A stretch of DNA of 64,000 bases from Hordeum vulgare subsp. vulgare (Eukaryota; Streptophyta; Magnoliopsida; Poales; Poaceae). This document shows positions 1-12,200 of this stretch, in pieces (the stretch's first letter is position 1; every line of letters starts with the position of its first letter). Below the pieces are notes generated by a model. That model did no database searches and was not told the DNA's origin. It saw only the letters and a list, made by a program, of their open reading frames with translations. The stretch covers positions 346,014,823 through 346,078,822 of the forward strand of contig NC_058524.1 of the NCBI RefSeq assembly GCF_904849725.1. Reading direction: 5' to 3'. A program made the translations under genes and the position numbers.

Positions 1-347
1 TACGTCCTGCTTTGAGTTGTATTGATGTGGTTTCAATTACAAGGAGGACGTAACTCGCCAAACCTAGCACTCGATGATTTCTAACCTACCCTCTGCTTCC
101 CTGAGACTCGCATTTATATACAAGTCGAATCCCTAGGGTTTACAAGGGTACTTTCCTTCCTACAAATCGTGACTTCTATGGTCTCCAAGTCGCCATCTTC
201 CAAAGCTTGGAGACCTTCCAGAGATTAGAAACTGCCACACAACTTTCGGCCTTGCCAGGCCAAGGCCCGAATCACGCTCTGATGAATCGCCTGATTCGAT
301 GACCCAACCCAACTAGGGCGGGTTATTAACATGTAATATCCCCAACA
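1..347 (-). mobile_element. Partial LTR of a Tat-like Gypsy retrotransposon, minus strand
   Basis: Read on the minus strand, this begins TGTTGGGGATATTAC at 347 and continues with an organisation matching the plus-strand LTRs at 15077 and 35943. Shared features are a GACCCGCCC-like stretch near the start and a 'ccttgtaat ... aggaggacgta' stretch near the far end. Only one LTR is in view; its other end and any internal region lie before base 1. The terminal TG/CA at 347 abuts LINE sequence, so the element probably inserted into the LINE. The 5-bp duplication (348-352, CGGTC if so) cannot be checked. Confidence 0.7.
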
Positions 348-406
348 CGGTCACCCAGCTATCCAATCCCCACTCTGCGGAAAAATCGCTCACGACAATT
401 GTTAAG

Positions 407-3400
407 TTGTCGGGTGAGCAGGAATGGTGGTTAACCTATGTGTACGGACCTCAGGATGAGCGGGATAAGGTTGCATTCTTGCAAGAGTCGGTGGATATTC
501 GTGACTTGCATGCTGGGCCATGGCTCATGGCAGGTGATTTCAACCTTTTGGTGAACGAAGAGGATAAGAACAACACATTGATTAATTAGAGAATGATGGG
601 CAGATTTCATGCGAAGCTAAATGCACTTGAACTTAAGGAGCTATATCTAAATGGGCGGCGATACACTTAGTCGAATGAGAGGCAGCATGCAACACTTGAG
701 AAGATTGACCATGTCTTTGTCTCAAATGAGTGGGATGAGGCGTGCCATACTTGTTTTCTACCAGCTCTAGGGACGGCCATATCGGATCATTGTCCACTGA
801 TGCTAGACTTGAACATGGAAGTGTCCACGCGGAAGAGGTTCAAGTTTGAGTCTTTTTGGGTCAAGGTGGAGGGCTTTATGGAGACGGTGCAGACGGAGTG
901 GAACTCAACTCTGCTCGCTTCCAATGTATATCTTACATTACACAATAAGCTGAAGGCAACGGCTAAAGCCCTACAGAAATGGAGTGATCGGTGGATAGGC
1001 AATGTGAAGCTGTAGATTTGCATTGCTCTGGAGGTGATCAACAGGCTAGATATCGCCATGGATTCCCGAGAATTATTAGCTGCGGAAGTGGAGCTTCGTA
1101 GATGTTTGAAGAGAAAAATCTTGGGGCTATGCTATCTGGAGTGGACCATTGCGAGGCAACGATCGCACTTATTGCAACTGAAGGAAGGGGATGGGAGCAC
1201 GCGCCTATTCCACCAGCACGCGAGCCACCAACAAAGGAAGAACATGCTAAGAACGGTGCGTCATAATGAGAATCTATTCTCAGGCCAAGAGGAGGTAGCG
1301 TCGGCTGTGGATGATTACTATTCCATGGCTTTCGGGTCGTGTGAGGTGCGGACCCATGCGCTCAACCTGGAGGCGCTTGGGCTGCCGCGTCGGGATCTAG
1401 CTCATTTGGAGGAGCCGTTCTTGCAAGAGGAAGTGGAGAAGGTGATCAAGGCTATGCCCCCGGATAAAGTACCTGGGCCGGACGGGTTTACGAGTCGGTT
1501 CTATGCAGTTTGCTCGCATATCATACAAGATGACTTCATGGCTGCGATGAACTGCTTCTATGTTAGAGGCATGGCGGCGATCAATAGGTCTCTAGTGACC
1601 CTTCTGCCGAAGAAAGAAGGGGCGCTGGACGTGGGGGATTTTAGGCCTATCAACCTGGTGCATGGGGCTGTCAAGATCATTGAAAAAGTGCTTGCATCGA
1701 GGCTTGTGGTGGAGCTGCCAAACCTGGTTGGGAATCATCAAAGTGCCTTTGTCAAAGGACGATCACTCCACGATAATTTCATGCTAGTCCAGAGTATGGT
1801 GAGGCGATTTCATGCGCTCAAAAACCATACGGCGCTCCTGAAGTTGGACAGTTCAAAAGCTTTTATCTCAGTTCAGTGGCTGTTTCTCCTCGAGGTCATG
1901 GAGCAACTCGGTTTTGGACCAAGATGGAGAGCTGGCGTGTGTGGGATTCTAGCCACATCGACCACTAAGGTCATGGTGAATGGTGACCCCGGAAACATAA
2001 TTTACAACCGCAAAGGCTTGCAGCAAGGCGACCCTGTCTCACCGATGTTGTTCTTACTTACTATGGAGCCACAACAATGTTTGTTTGATTGGGCAGTGGA
2101 TAGAGGGCTCTTGCACCGCCTGGTGACGACCGGATTGAGGAAGAGGATCTCTATCTTCACGGATGATGTGGTTCTCTTTGTCAAGCCAGAGCCCATGGAC
2201 CTTGCGGTTTGCAAGTGCATTTTTGATCAGTTTGGAGAGGCGTCGGGGCTGCATATCAACATGAGCAAATCGGTGGCTCTGCCGATACACTACTCTGACC
2301 ATAGTATCAACATGGCTAGCGCGGAGCTTGGGTGTCGAGTGGGATTGTTTCCAGTTCGTTATCTTGGACTCCCACTGTATTTGAAGAAACTTTCATCTAC
2401 ACAACTTCAATATCTCGTGGACTAGATGGCAAACAGGCTGCCAAAGTGGAAGGCCGGTCTCATGCCAAGGAGTGGTAGGCTGACTCTGGTGCATTCTGTC
2501 ATGTGTGCTATGCCCATTCACGCTATGATGGTCTTCGATCTTCTGATCAAGACGATTGCCGCCATGAATAAGTTGTGTCGGGGATTTCTGTGGTGTCGCA
2601 AGGCCGAAGCAAATGGTGGGAACTGCGCTGTGGCATGGGAGGCTGTGTGCGCTCCAAAATGGGCACGAGGTTTAGGCCTACCAAATTTGAGATGGCTCAA
2701 CTTAGCTATGCAGGCCAGGTGGCCTTGGTTACAACGAACTGATGGGACAGGACTGTGGAGTGAGTTTTCTATCAAGGTGCCAGACGAATCAATGAAGTTA
2801 TTCCAAGGAGGCAATAGATGGACTATTCGGGATGGAATGAACACGCTCTTCTGGTAGGATCGGTGGCTCGACGAAATAAGCTTACATGAGATCGCACCGG
2901 ACATCTATGATCTGGTGCCAAGTCGTGTGCGAAATGCATGCATGCTCGGGCATGTCCGGGAGACGTGGGCGACAAGTGTTGACCCCAACTTGGGGGAGGA
3001 AGCCTTGCATCAGTTCCTACAATTGTGGCAAAGGATTCAGAATAGGGAACCAATGAAAAATGCCCCATAACATCTCTTGGTCTTGGGACAAAAGCGGGCA
3101 ATTCACAGTCCAGTCGGCCTATGCCGCCTGGTTTTGGGGTAGAGAGATCATACCCACCGCAGACCTCGTTTGGAAATCGAGAGCTCCGGCAACATGCAAG
3201 TTCTTTAGCTAGCTAGCCCTACGCAAATAGATGTTGGACATCGAATCGACTGTCTAGGAGGGGATTACCACACCAAGACAAGTGCCCACTTTGTATTCAA
3301 GAGGAAGAAAGATCGAGCATGTGCTCTTAACATGCGCTTTCGCTAGAACGGTGTGGGCAGGACTATTCGAGGCTATGGGGAAGATTGATTGGATGCCCAC

Positions 3401-3677
3401 TTCAAATGAGTCCCTCCGGACTTGGTTATGCAGCAAACAAGGACTCCCAACCATTTCCAACAAAGACCTACACACACTACTTGTGCTGACGATGTGGGAA
3501 GCGTGGAAGCATAGGAACGCGGTCGTGTTTGATGGGGCAGCGCCTTCGGTAGCTCATCTTTTGCACAAAACCTCCTCGGAAGGTAGAACGTGGTCGTTGG
3601 CCGGGCTCATTAAAGGAAATGTAGATTCTGTGTTTTCCTATCACGGTGGAGCATTGGGGATGAGTAGACTATATTAG
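407..3677 (+). pseudogene. LINE ORF2 pseudogene: endonuclease / reverse transcriptase / zf-RVT
   Basis: ORF2 of plant LINEs makes the protein that nicks DNA and copies the LINE RNA at the nick. One frame runs from 407 to 2857 with in-frame stops near 587, 668, 1015, 2423 and 2855. It contains an endonuclease segment (WLMAGDFN, then SDHCPL near 785). The RT blocks follow in order: PPDKVPGPDGF, FRPINLVHGAVKIIEKVLASRL-like, HQSAFVKGR, LKLDSSKAF, GLQQGDPVSPMLF and FTDDVVLF. The last is the YADD-type catalytic box with threonine before DD. After 2857 the frame changes: an FTVQSAY segment lies near 3100, a CPLC...EEE zinc-finger half near 3280, and IEHVLLTCAFARTVW in a third frame from about 3310. 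The original residue is guessable at several stops, so this is an old, dead copy. Confidence 0.88.
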
Positions 3678-3812
3678 TGTGGAGTGGAGTTGTTTGTGTT
3701 TTCGTGTGGTGTATCACCATGTGATGTAAATAACTGGTGGAGGCATTCTTCGCCTTTCTTCTATCTCGCCTTTCTTCTATCAATATATGATATGCACACT
3801 CGCACATTCGAG

Positions 3813-3822
3813 AAAAAAAAAA
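3813..3822 (+). other. LINE 3' A-tract
   Basis: A run of ten A residues terminates the LINE 3' untranslated region, as expected for target-primed reverse transcription. It sets the right boundary of the LINE. Confidence 0.7.
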
Positions 3823-3825
3823 GAT

Positions 3826-4431
3826 ATGATCACGACTAATGTTAGTGTTATTGATGATCGCAAAATGATAGTAGATGTTGGTGGGCTAAAGGAAATATTT
3901 TCTGTCACAAGAAAACAAGATGTTGCTTCATTCAATCATTACGCCAACGAGAAGGAAAATAATTTACTAGACGTGCATGTATTGAAGGAAAATAATTGCA
4001 CGCAAGGTAAATTACCAAGTCAAGATAGGAGATATGCATGCAATATTGACCAGGCGCGGTTTGGCAAGGAAATACCAACAACTAATTCCTTGGAGGAAAA
4101 GGCAACCTATGCTAATGTGAGGAATCATGCGAGATCTGATTTATTTGCATCGATCAACAAGATAAAAAGAAGAGATATCTTCCTTTTCATCCCACTCCCA
4201 CGCAAGCTAAGGTCTATCAATTGCATGACATGCACATGCAGAATTAGAGATATGCTAAGCTTGAGAGGGTGCAGGTGGGGTCCACTTTTCCTTGCAGAAG
4301 ACCCACCAAGCAAAATTAGGAGTCGTGGATTGTTATACGGTACGAGGCGATCAAGGCCGCCACATACTTTATTAGTTAAATTTTTGATTAGTTCGAATAA
4401 GAGAGAGAGAGTCTATTTCAATCTAGAATAA
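3826..4431 (+). CDS. Unrecognised open reading frame of about 201 codons
   Basis: The frame is open upstream into the LINE tail, but the first ATG outside the LINE is at 3826. The product is basic and mixed in composition. It has a short KIKRRDIFLF stretch and two Cys pairs near the middle (CMTCTC), and no signal peptide, membrane segment or domain that I recognise. It lies between a LINE and an Athila-like LTR. A purine repeat (GAGAGAGAGAGAG) near the end is part of the reading frame. I cannot say whether it is a fragment of an unknown transposable element, a captured gene piece or a chance ORF. Its length in AT-rich DNA is somewhat more than expected by chance, which is the only support. 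Confidence 0.25.
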   Translation: MITTNVSVIDDRKMIVDVGGLKEIFSVTRKQDVASFNHYANEKENNLLDVHVLKENNCTQGKLPSQDRRYACNIDQARFGKEIPTTNSLEEKATYANVRNHARSDLFASINKIKRRDIFLFIPLPRKLRSINCMTCTCRIRDMLSLRGCRWGPLFLAEDPPSKIRSRGLLYGTRRSRPPHTLLVKFLISSNKRERVYFNLE

Positions 4432-4626
4432 TTAGACTGGTTTTGTATTTGTGCGTTGCTTATAAATGAGGCTGGCGATGGCCAATGTACACAGATTATT
4501 TTTTATGAAATGGACACAATGTTTCTTGGGGTATACACGAGTAGACACAATTTAGTTTTGAAGGTTTCTTTAAAAAAATTCATGTTCGAATTTATTTGTG
4601 GAAATTGTTTTGCGCGTGAGTACCGT
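4432..4626. other. Unassigned intergenic segment
   Basis: AT-rich sequence between the unrecognised ORF and the solo LTR. I see no coding or repeat structure in it. Confidence 0.4.
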
Positions 4627-6251
4627 TGATACGTCTCCAACGTATTGATAATTTATAAAGTATTCATGTCATATTTTTTTATGTTTAGAATACTTCTATA
4701 TAATTTATTTAGAACTAACCCGGACTAATGCTATTTTCAGCAGAATTACCATGGTGTTGTTTTTTGAGAAGAAAATAGAAGTTTACGGAATTGCCAGGAA
4801 CTTTTTTATTATTTTTTGGGGAAAAGTAGAAATACCAGAGCGAAGAACCACCAGAGAAGAGCAACCTATGGGCCATGAGGCAACAAGGCACGACCACCCC
4901 TTGGTCGCGCCCTGTTGTGTAGTGGGGCCCACGTGGTTGTGTCTGGCATAATTCCAACACTAAAACTTCCTATATGTGCAGAAACCTCCAAAAGTTAACC
5001 TAGAACTGCCACCCGCCGCTGTAACTCTTTGTATCAATGAAAACCCATCTAGAACATTTCCAGTACCCTACCGGACAGGCGAAGTCATCACCGCTAGCCA
5101 TATCCATCATCCCGACAGTGTCCATGATAAGGAGATTGTAGTTTACCGTTGGGGATGAGGGTACTTACCAGTAGCTATGTGTTTGATCTCTCTCTCATGT
5201 TGTTGAGATGACATAATCTTGATGTATCACGGGATTTGTTAATATAGTTGGATCATATGGTGTTCTTTCCTTGCTATCTTGTTGTGATTAATTGAGTCTT
5301 TCCCTTTGAGATCTCGTTATGTTCGATTGAATATTGGATTTGAGAACATCTGATGTATGTCTTGCATGTGAATACTCGTGGTGTCATTGAGAGTTTTCTA
5401 TTGATCCACTTGATATATGTTATGCCATCAACTTGCAGATTCCATTGACCTTGGGGATATATGCATAGGGCTTGAGTGCACGTTTTCATACTACGTTCTC
5501 CAATAGAAATCTGGTGGTATGCTTTGAAGTTCTTTGTGTTGGATTGAACATGTTGAATCTAAAATTGTTTGATGCAAGTCATATAATTAACCCATAGATA
5601 CTTGAGGTGACATTAGAGTATTTAGGTGACATTAGGGTTGATTGATATGTATCATAGGTGTTATTTTACTACGAATTCTAGGGCATTTTGTGACACGTAT
5701 AGGAGTAGCCCAAAAGATTGATTGGAAAGAATAACTTTGAGGTGGTTCTACTACGCACAACAATTTCATCTTATGTTCTCTGCTAGATATTAATTTTGAA
5801 GTGATTCTTTATTGCACATTGAGGGATGATCATATGATTCTAATATGTTAGCATTGTTTCGAGATTGCACTAGTGAAAATATGAGCCCTAGGCCTTATTT
5901 CCAAGCATTAATATACCATTTTGTTCATTGTTTGCCACTTGCTACTTGGCTGTTTTTATAATTTCAGATTATAAAAACCTATTTCTACTATCCATACTAC
6001 ACTTGTATCACCATCTCTTCACTGAACTAGTGAACCTATACAATTTGCCATCGTATTGGGTGTGTTGGGGACACAAGTGATTTTTTGTATTTGATTGCAG
6101 GTTGTTTGAGCGAGACCATCTTCATCCTACACTTCCCACGGATTGATAAACCTTAGGTCATCCACTTGAGGGAAATTTGCTGTTGTCCTATAAAATATGC
6201 ACTTGGAGGCCCAACAACGTCTACAAGAATAAAGTTGCATAGTAGACATCA
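4627..6251 (+). mobile_element. Athila-like LTR standing alone (solo LTR or broken element)
   Basis: It starts TGATACGTCTCCAACGTAT and ends AGTAGACATCA, giving TG...CA termini. Its first part matches the LTRs of element A and copy B in organisation ('aactaacccggactaatgct', 'agcagaattaccatggtgttg', then a region rich in 'gtggggcccac'). No PBS-like TGGCGCC follows 6251 and no polypurine tract precedes 4627, so it is not joined to an internal region. The flanking pentamers (ACCGT before, ATGGT after) do not match, so a clean solo-LTR insertion is not proven. Confidence 0.7.
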
Positions 6252-8414
6252 ATGGTCATCGAGATTGGTTTTCTTGTGTTGAGCCCCAAGGTTCGAACCC
6301 TCTATTTCGTGTACATCACACACGTGGGCGAGAGGTTGATACTTCTGGTGGTGGAGTGTTATGAAAGATCGCGTCGCAATGACACATCAGATCTCACATC
6401 GAGATTCGGTTTACATCAGGTGGTATTCATGGAAAAGATTGTTCACGACACTCTATTTTTCTTCGAGCTACTATTGATGGTTTTATCATGAGGAAAGATT
6501 GTAGCTCGTAAGTGATGATAGCGGTGGAGAAGTTTCACAGCCTGTGTTTTTCCTCTCCTGACTTAGTCAACATAGCTCAAAAATTAGGACCAATTAAAAC
6601 TTGTGTGTGTGCTTGTGATGCTTGACTTGGTTGTGATTCCTTACTTGTTTGATTGTGTTTTAAAATCACAAAACTTCCTCCTACTTTCTAGACTCATCTT
6701 CTTGATCCAAATCCTTTCCCAATCACCATACCATGTGTACAATACCTAAAACTATTTTTAGAAAATAATATTTTAACCAGAAAGCATTTATTTGATTTAG
6801 CTTTTCAAAAACCCATGAATTGAGGTTTGTACTACAAGTCCTCAAATTAGGGAAGATGTTTTGCCCGAGGTAATTTATTTAAATCATATTATAGAAAAGA
6901 CTTCCCGAAACCACAAAATTATAATTTTAAAAGTTATTTTCCTATTTTATTTAAATAACATTTTCTAAGGCCAGAAATGGTCTTTTATAAGGAAAACATT
7001 ATTTTTATGCTTTCAAAATATTTGAGAAAATTTAGGGAAACCCAATGGACATGTATGGTGCATATATAAGAGTTTCAGCACATGGTCATGTTCAAAATAT
7101 TGGATAAAACCCTCCAAAACCCTTTCTGCCTGTTTCAAGATTTTGAAATATTTCTAAAAGAAATATTCTCAATAAAATCCAGGAACATTCTAGCAAGTCA
7201 CACATGATATATGTGTTGATATTGCCAAGTTTTATCTCAGTCCAAGTTGACTTGGTTCACCAAAATATTACAAAACCCTCTTTGTCCAGAACGACATTTG
7301 AGAAACTTTACATTTCCAAGTGTCTCCAAATGTTCTCAAATTTCATGGACTTGTGCTAATACCCTAATAATGAAAATACACCAAGTGGTGCATCATGGAG
7401 AACAAATCCACTTGTCCAAATACCCTCAAAACCACTTTTGCTAATTTCTAGAATTGGGAATATTTGCATTGTCAAGTTTCTCCATTGGATCCGAAATTGT
7501 TTGGGCATGCTCTAATCCTCAAATAATGCCACCACTCCAAGTGGTGCATTAGGGGGAATTAAGTTGCATGTATTTGTCTAGATAAAATCAGTTTTTGCCC
7601 ATTTCTACGATTTATAAAGCTTACATTGTGAACTTTCACGATATAACGTCAAAAATGGGGATTATGTCCAAATGTTCTTACCATTTACCCCTCGTAATTA
7701 TTAGGGCCATTGGATACCCCTAGATGCCCTAAGACATCATGAAACACCTTCAGCCATAAGCTTGGGGACAAACAAAGTTGACCCGAAAAGATTCCCTTGC
7801 CTCTAACCTTTTACCAAAGTATGTTGTAACCTTGTATTCCCTCGAGTAACTTTGCCATAGCCTCAATTAAATTATCGAGGGGGGGGGGGGAACTCCCTAA
7901 CTTACCCTCTCTTGTTACCATGGCATCACCTCTTTTACCCCTCTCTCATTATTCTATACATGCAAATGCATCCAAAATTTACCGCAACCTCATTTGCATA
8001 CTGATACATCAATTCAAGCCCAAAGATCACATGCTCATGTGGAAAATATGAGCAAACCACCTAAAACTAGCTTATGGCAGCAAATGTGCCTTTGTACTAC
8101 GACTACCGTGTATACTTGTCTCCCACGAGTGAAAAATGGTGTACATATAGTCTTCCCATACCTAAGCCTCTGAGAAAACCTTTTACCTCTTAAGCCCCTC
8201 ATATAAATACCCTAAACTAGCCCCCAAGTTTACTACTACAAACTGAACCTGAGTAGAAAACCACCCCACCTAGGTCCATAGGCAGGGAAACTCCACGAGA
8301 GCTCTCGTGCATGAGTGCCTTACATGTTACACAACTTATCCTAACAAATAGGTTGTCCTGGACACAAGTTGGCATGGTGACCACGTTGTTGTCATGTAGA
8401 AACGATGCTCTGCC
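6252..8414. other. AT-rich anonymous repeat-like DNA
   Basis: There are no credible genes. A degenerate two-fold repetition lies around 7270-7620, with 'ccaagtggtgcat' near 7380 and again near 7535. A run of 12 G lies at 7879-7890. The texture (AT-rich block leading into a GC-rich block at 8415) is like the U3 part of a large grass LTR, but I cannot identify its ends. Confidence 0.35.
7879..7890 (+). repeat. G homopolymer, 12 bases
   Basis: An uninterrupted run of twelve G residues in AT-rich DNA. It is likely to be length-polymorphic and a sequencing trouble spot. Confidence 0.9.
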
Positions 8415-9778
8415 ACTTGTGCTTGTCTTGTAGCTCGCTGCAGGGCATGGCAGGGTGACCACTCGCGCCAGGGGCTCCCATTCGACCTCCCACGCCTCTC
8501 CCCATGCCAGAACGCTCCAAGGTGGCTCTGCCATGCGCGCTCTTCATGCTCGAAGGCACCCGAGGCGCGTCCGAACCCCACTTCGTCGCCCCCTCCATTT
8601 ACCTCCCCTCCGAGCTCACCCTCGCACCCAGGCCACTCCTCCCACTCTCACAGGCCCCTTGCCCGAGACATTGGACCTCTTGAGCTCGAAAGGCCCTCCT
8701 ATAACCGCAGCTGCCATCGTTTGGCTCCGCTCGAATTCAAGCGAGCGAGCCCTCCCTCTCCTCTAATTCCACCTCCTTTGAGACCCTCGTGGCCACTCCA
8801 TCCTTCCCGACACCCCAAGACGTGATCTCCACCACCATATTGCGCTAGCTAGCATCGGCCAACGCTGCTGTCTACCCCTCCCGGTGGGCAACTTGCTCGG
8901 GCAATACCCGCGACCGATAGGACCACCCCAAGCACAGCAGGGAGCGGGGCGTCCGCCCATGCCCCCAACTCGGCGATTGGCGCAGCAAAGTGGCCGGAGC
9001 TATGGTGGCTGGCATCCCCTTTGCCTCTTGTCGGGAGGTAGGAGAAGGTGGGAAGGAGAGAGATGGAACCAACAGTGCCCGCCTGTAAGCGACTCCAACG
9101 ATTGGGCCCACGCGTAAGGTGAGACTGCTCCGCGTGAACCCGCCTCTTCACGGTGGAGGCGTATTTGCTGGAATAAGCATTCGGTGCTCCCCAGCCGCTC
9201 AATCGGGCCATTGGGCCGGCCCATTTTCTATGTGGCGCCTATTGCGCCATTTTAGCCATTTTGGTGAGAATTCTTCCTCGTGTCTTTTTTCCACAGAGTC
9301 TAATCAATTCATATAAACTCTAAATTTGATGATTCAAAATCCTAGGTGCTCCTAAAAACATGGCCTATCCAAATATATGCATTGCACATTTTTCCAAAGA
9401 ACTTATCTATAGTGTTCATATTCAAATTCAAAATTGAATATTTCAAATCCTAATGTTGCAAATTTCCTACAACATTCCAATCAACTCCAAATGGAGTGAT
9501 TCAAATTTCCACATACTTCAAAAATCAAGCCTTATTTGTACAACCAAGGTGACATTTTTCTTAGTATTGTTTCTCCTAGGCCAAATAAATGGATCCCCTT
9601 TTCACTATTTCCATCTTAAATAAATCACAGGAAAATCATCCCAACCCCAAATCCAGTGAAACTACTTCCTAAATTCCTCTAAAATCATGCCCTATTAAAT
9701 GAGTGCCTCCACTCATTTTTAGGAAAATGTTATTTGAAGACTTCTTGTGGGGCCACTCATGCCTCCATTTCCACCATT
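8415..9778 (+). repeat. 1.36-kb direct repeat, copy 1
   Basis: The block begins 'acttgtgcttgtcttgtag' and ends 'ctccatttccaccatt'. It recurs nearly base for base at 10836-12200; the two lengths differ by about one base. The first 800 bp are GC-rich and promoter-like; the last 500 bp are AT-rich. Short ORFs here exist in several frames on both strands and recur as shifted versions in copy 2, so I do not treat them as genes. It could be part of a large LTR. Confidence 0.85.
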
Positions 9779-10835
9779 TCCACCACTTGTATTGTGGTGC
9801 TTGATCACTTGGCATCCTGGTTACACCAGTGAGTGCCCATTTAGTTGTGTTCGTGGCTGTTTTGAACCCGTGGGCTTTGTAACTTGTTTCGTAGTTTCCG
9901 GTTGATCCGAGACTCCGTTCACTACGTTCTTTATACGTTTTTTCTTTGTTTTCTCGTGATGCACATGTTCATTCCATGTTCATGCATGCCAAGATAACTT
10001 AAAATGAGGTTCTGTCCAGAATTTTTTTAACTCATCTAATGCATATGAAAGTGACTAGAATAGTGATGCATGCTTCCTTCTTCACACATGCATCATATTG
10101 GTTGTTGCATTATGTTTTGCCGGTGTTTGTTTGATGTTATATTATCTTGGGTAGCATCGGGAATGAAGAGCGAGTACGTGGATTCTGGAGAGTACGTGCA
10201 GGAAGAACAAGAGCAGTTCCAGTCTGAAGAAATCACATGCAAGATGACCGTGACCTTGACATCGTTTCTAGCTTTGTTATGCTTAGAGATACGCTTCCTT
10301 AGTTACATGCTCGCTGCCTATCACATGATATAAATGCCACCTGTCTTTGCCATGAACCCCAAACACTTCCCTATCCTAGAAAATAATGTTTGGCTAAGTA
10401 GGCGTGCTCAACCTCTAATGGATAGCTTTGCTAGTTGAAGGTGCCAGTTGGTCCATGTGATAACATGGGCATTTTGATATCATTATGTTTGAAATTGCTA
10501 TTTAATTAATGCACCTATATACTTGGTAAATAACGGAAGGCCTAGCCTTTTGCCAGGTGATTCGTTCCGTTGTTGCCGCCTTAGTTTCGGCTACCGGTGT
10601 ATTATTCCATAACTGAGCGCTCCTAACACGTTCGGGGTTGTTATGGGGACCCCCTTGATAATTCGTGTAGTGTTAAGGCTGGTCTGGCAGGACCCAACTT
10701 TAGTTTTAATCTACTAATAACTTAATAATTAAATTCATAGGGAATAGCTACCCCGAGGATTTAATGAACAGCTCGGACCAGTGCTCCTCGTGAGTGTTGG
10801 TCCAACCTATCAACCGCTGGTGGCTACCAGGGGTA
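9779..10835. other. Spacer between the two 1.36-kb direct repeats
   Basis: About 1.06 kb of anonymous DNA. A short ORF (10070-10333) includes an acidic stretch (EEQEQFQSEE), but I do not recognise it. The sequence near 10480-10810 resembles transposon-derived DNA. No PBS or polypurine tract is evident, so the repeats are not shown to be an LTR pair. Confidence 0.35.
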
Positions 10836-12200
10836 ACTTGTGCTTGTCTTGTAGCTCGCTGCAGGGCATGGCAGGGTGACCACATGCGCCAGGGGTTCCC
10901 ATTCGACCTCCCACGCCTCTCCCCATGCCAGAACGCTCCAAGGTGGCTCTGGCATGCGCGCTCTTCATGCCTGAAGGCATCCGAGGCGCGCCCGAACCCC
11001 ACTTCATCGCCCCCTCCATTTACCTCCCCTCCGAGCTCACCCTCGCACCCAGGCCACTCCTCCCACTCTCACACATCCCGTGCCTGAGACATTGGAGCTC
11101 TCGATCACGAAAGGCCCTCCCATAACTGCAGCTGCCACCTTTTTTCTCCGCTCGAATTCAAGCGAGTGAGCCCTCCCTCTCCTCTAATTTCACCTCCTTT
11201 GAGACCCCCGTGGTCAATCCATCCTCCCCGACACCCCAAGATATGATCTCCACCACCATATTGCGCTAGCTAGCATCAGCCAAAGCAGCTGTCTACCCCT
11301 CCCGGTGGGCAACTTGCTCAGGCGATCCCCGCGACTGATAGGACCACCCCCGAGCGTGGCAGGGAGCGGGGCGTCCGCCCATGCCCCCAACTCGGCGATT
11401 GGTGCAGCATAGTGGCCGGAGCTATGGCGGCAGGCATCCCCTTTGCCTCCTATCGGGAGGTAGGAGAAGGTGGGCAGGAGAGAGAAGGAACCGACAGGGC
11501 CCGCCATTAAGCGACTCCAATGGTCGGGCCCACAAGAAAGTGGAGACTGCTCCGTGTGAACCCGCCTCCTCACGGTGGAGGCGTATTTGCTGGAATAAGC
11601 ATTCGGTGTTCCCCAGCCGCCCGATCGGGCCACTGGGCCGGCCCGTTTTCTATGTGGCGCCTATTGCGCCATTTTAGCCATTTTGGTGAGAATTCTTCCT
11701 CGTGTCTTTTTTCCACAGAGTCTAATCAATTCATATAAACTCTAAATTTGATGATTCAAAATTCTAGGTGCTCCTAAAAACATGGCCTATCCAAATATAT
11801 GCATTGCACATTTTTCCAAAGAACTTATCTATAGTGTTCATATTCAAATTCAAAATTGAATATTTCAAATCCCAACCTTGGAAATTTCCTATAACATTCC
11901 AATCAACTCCAAATGGAGTGATTCAAATTTCCACATACTTCAAAAATCAAGCCTTATTTGTACAGCCAAGGTGACATTTTTCTTAGTATTGTTTCTCCTA
12001 GGCCAAATAAATGGATCCCCTTTTCACTATTTCCATCTTAAATAAATCACGGGAAAATCATCCCAACCCCAAATCCAGTGAAACCACTTCCTAAATTCCT
12101 CTACAATCATGCCCTATTAAATGAGTGCCTCCACTCATTTTTAGGAAAATATTGTTTGAAGACTTCTTGTGGGGCCACTCATGCCTCCATTTCCACCATT
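10836..12200 (+). repeat. 1.36-kb direct repeat, copy 2
   Basis: Second copy of the block at 8415-9778. Homology begins and ends at the same internal points in both copies, while the flanks on both sides differ. Scattered single-base differences (for example 'cactcgcgccaggggc' against 'cacatgcgccaggggt') show that it is not an exact assembly duplicate. Confidence 0.85.

Larger units (their letters stand above)
348..3822 (+). mobile_element. Degenerate LINE (non-LTR retrotransposon), 5' end cut off
   Basis: A LINE remnant carries part of an endonuclease, a reverse transcriptase and a C-terminal zinc-finger-type region. It ends in a 3' untranslated region and a short A-tract at 3813-3822. The 5' part, including ORF1 and the start of the endonuclease, is missing; a Gypsy LTR lies at the boundary. 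No flanking duplication can be recognised because the true 5' end is not in the window. Confidence 0.9.

Noticed and set aside
4622..6256. Target duplication for the Athila-like LTR at 4627-6251
   Set aside because: ACCGT and ATGGT do not match; a solo-LTR origin is therefore left open.
8217..9316. Cluster of overlapping short ORFs on both strands
   Set aside because: GC-rich repeat DNA; the same frames recur shifted in the second repeat copy, with no conserved start or codon pattern.
8415..12200. Calling the two 1.36-kb repeats an LTR retrotransposon
   Set aside because: No TG...CA ends at the homology borders, no PBS after the first copy, no polypurine tract before the second and no target duplication.
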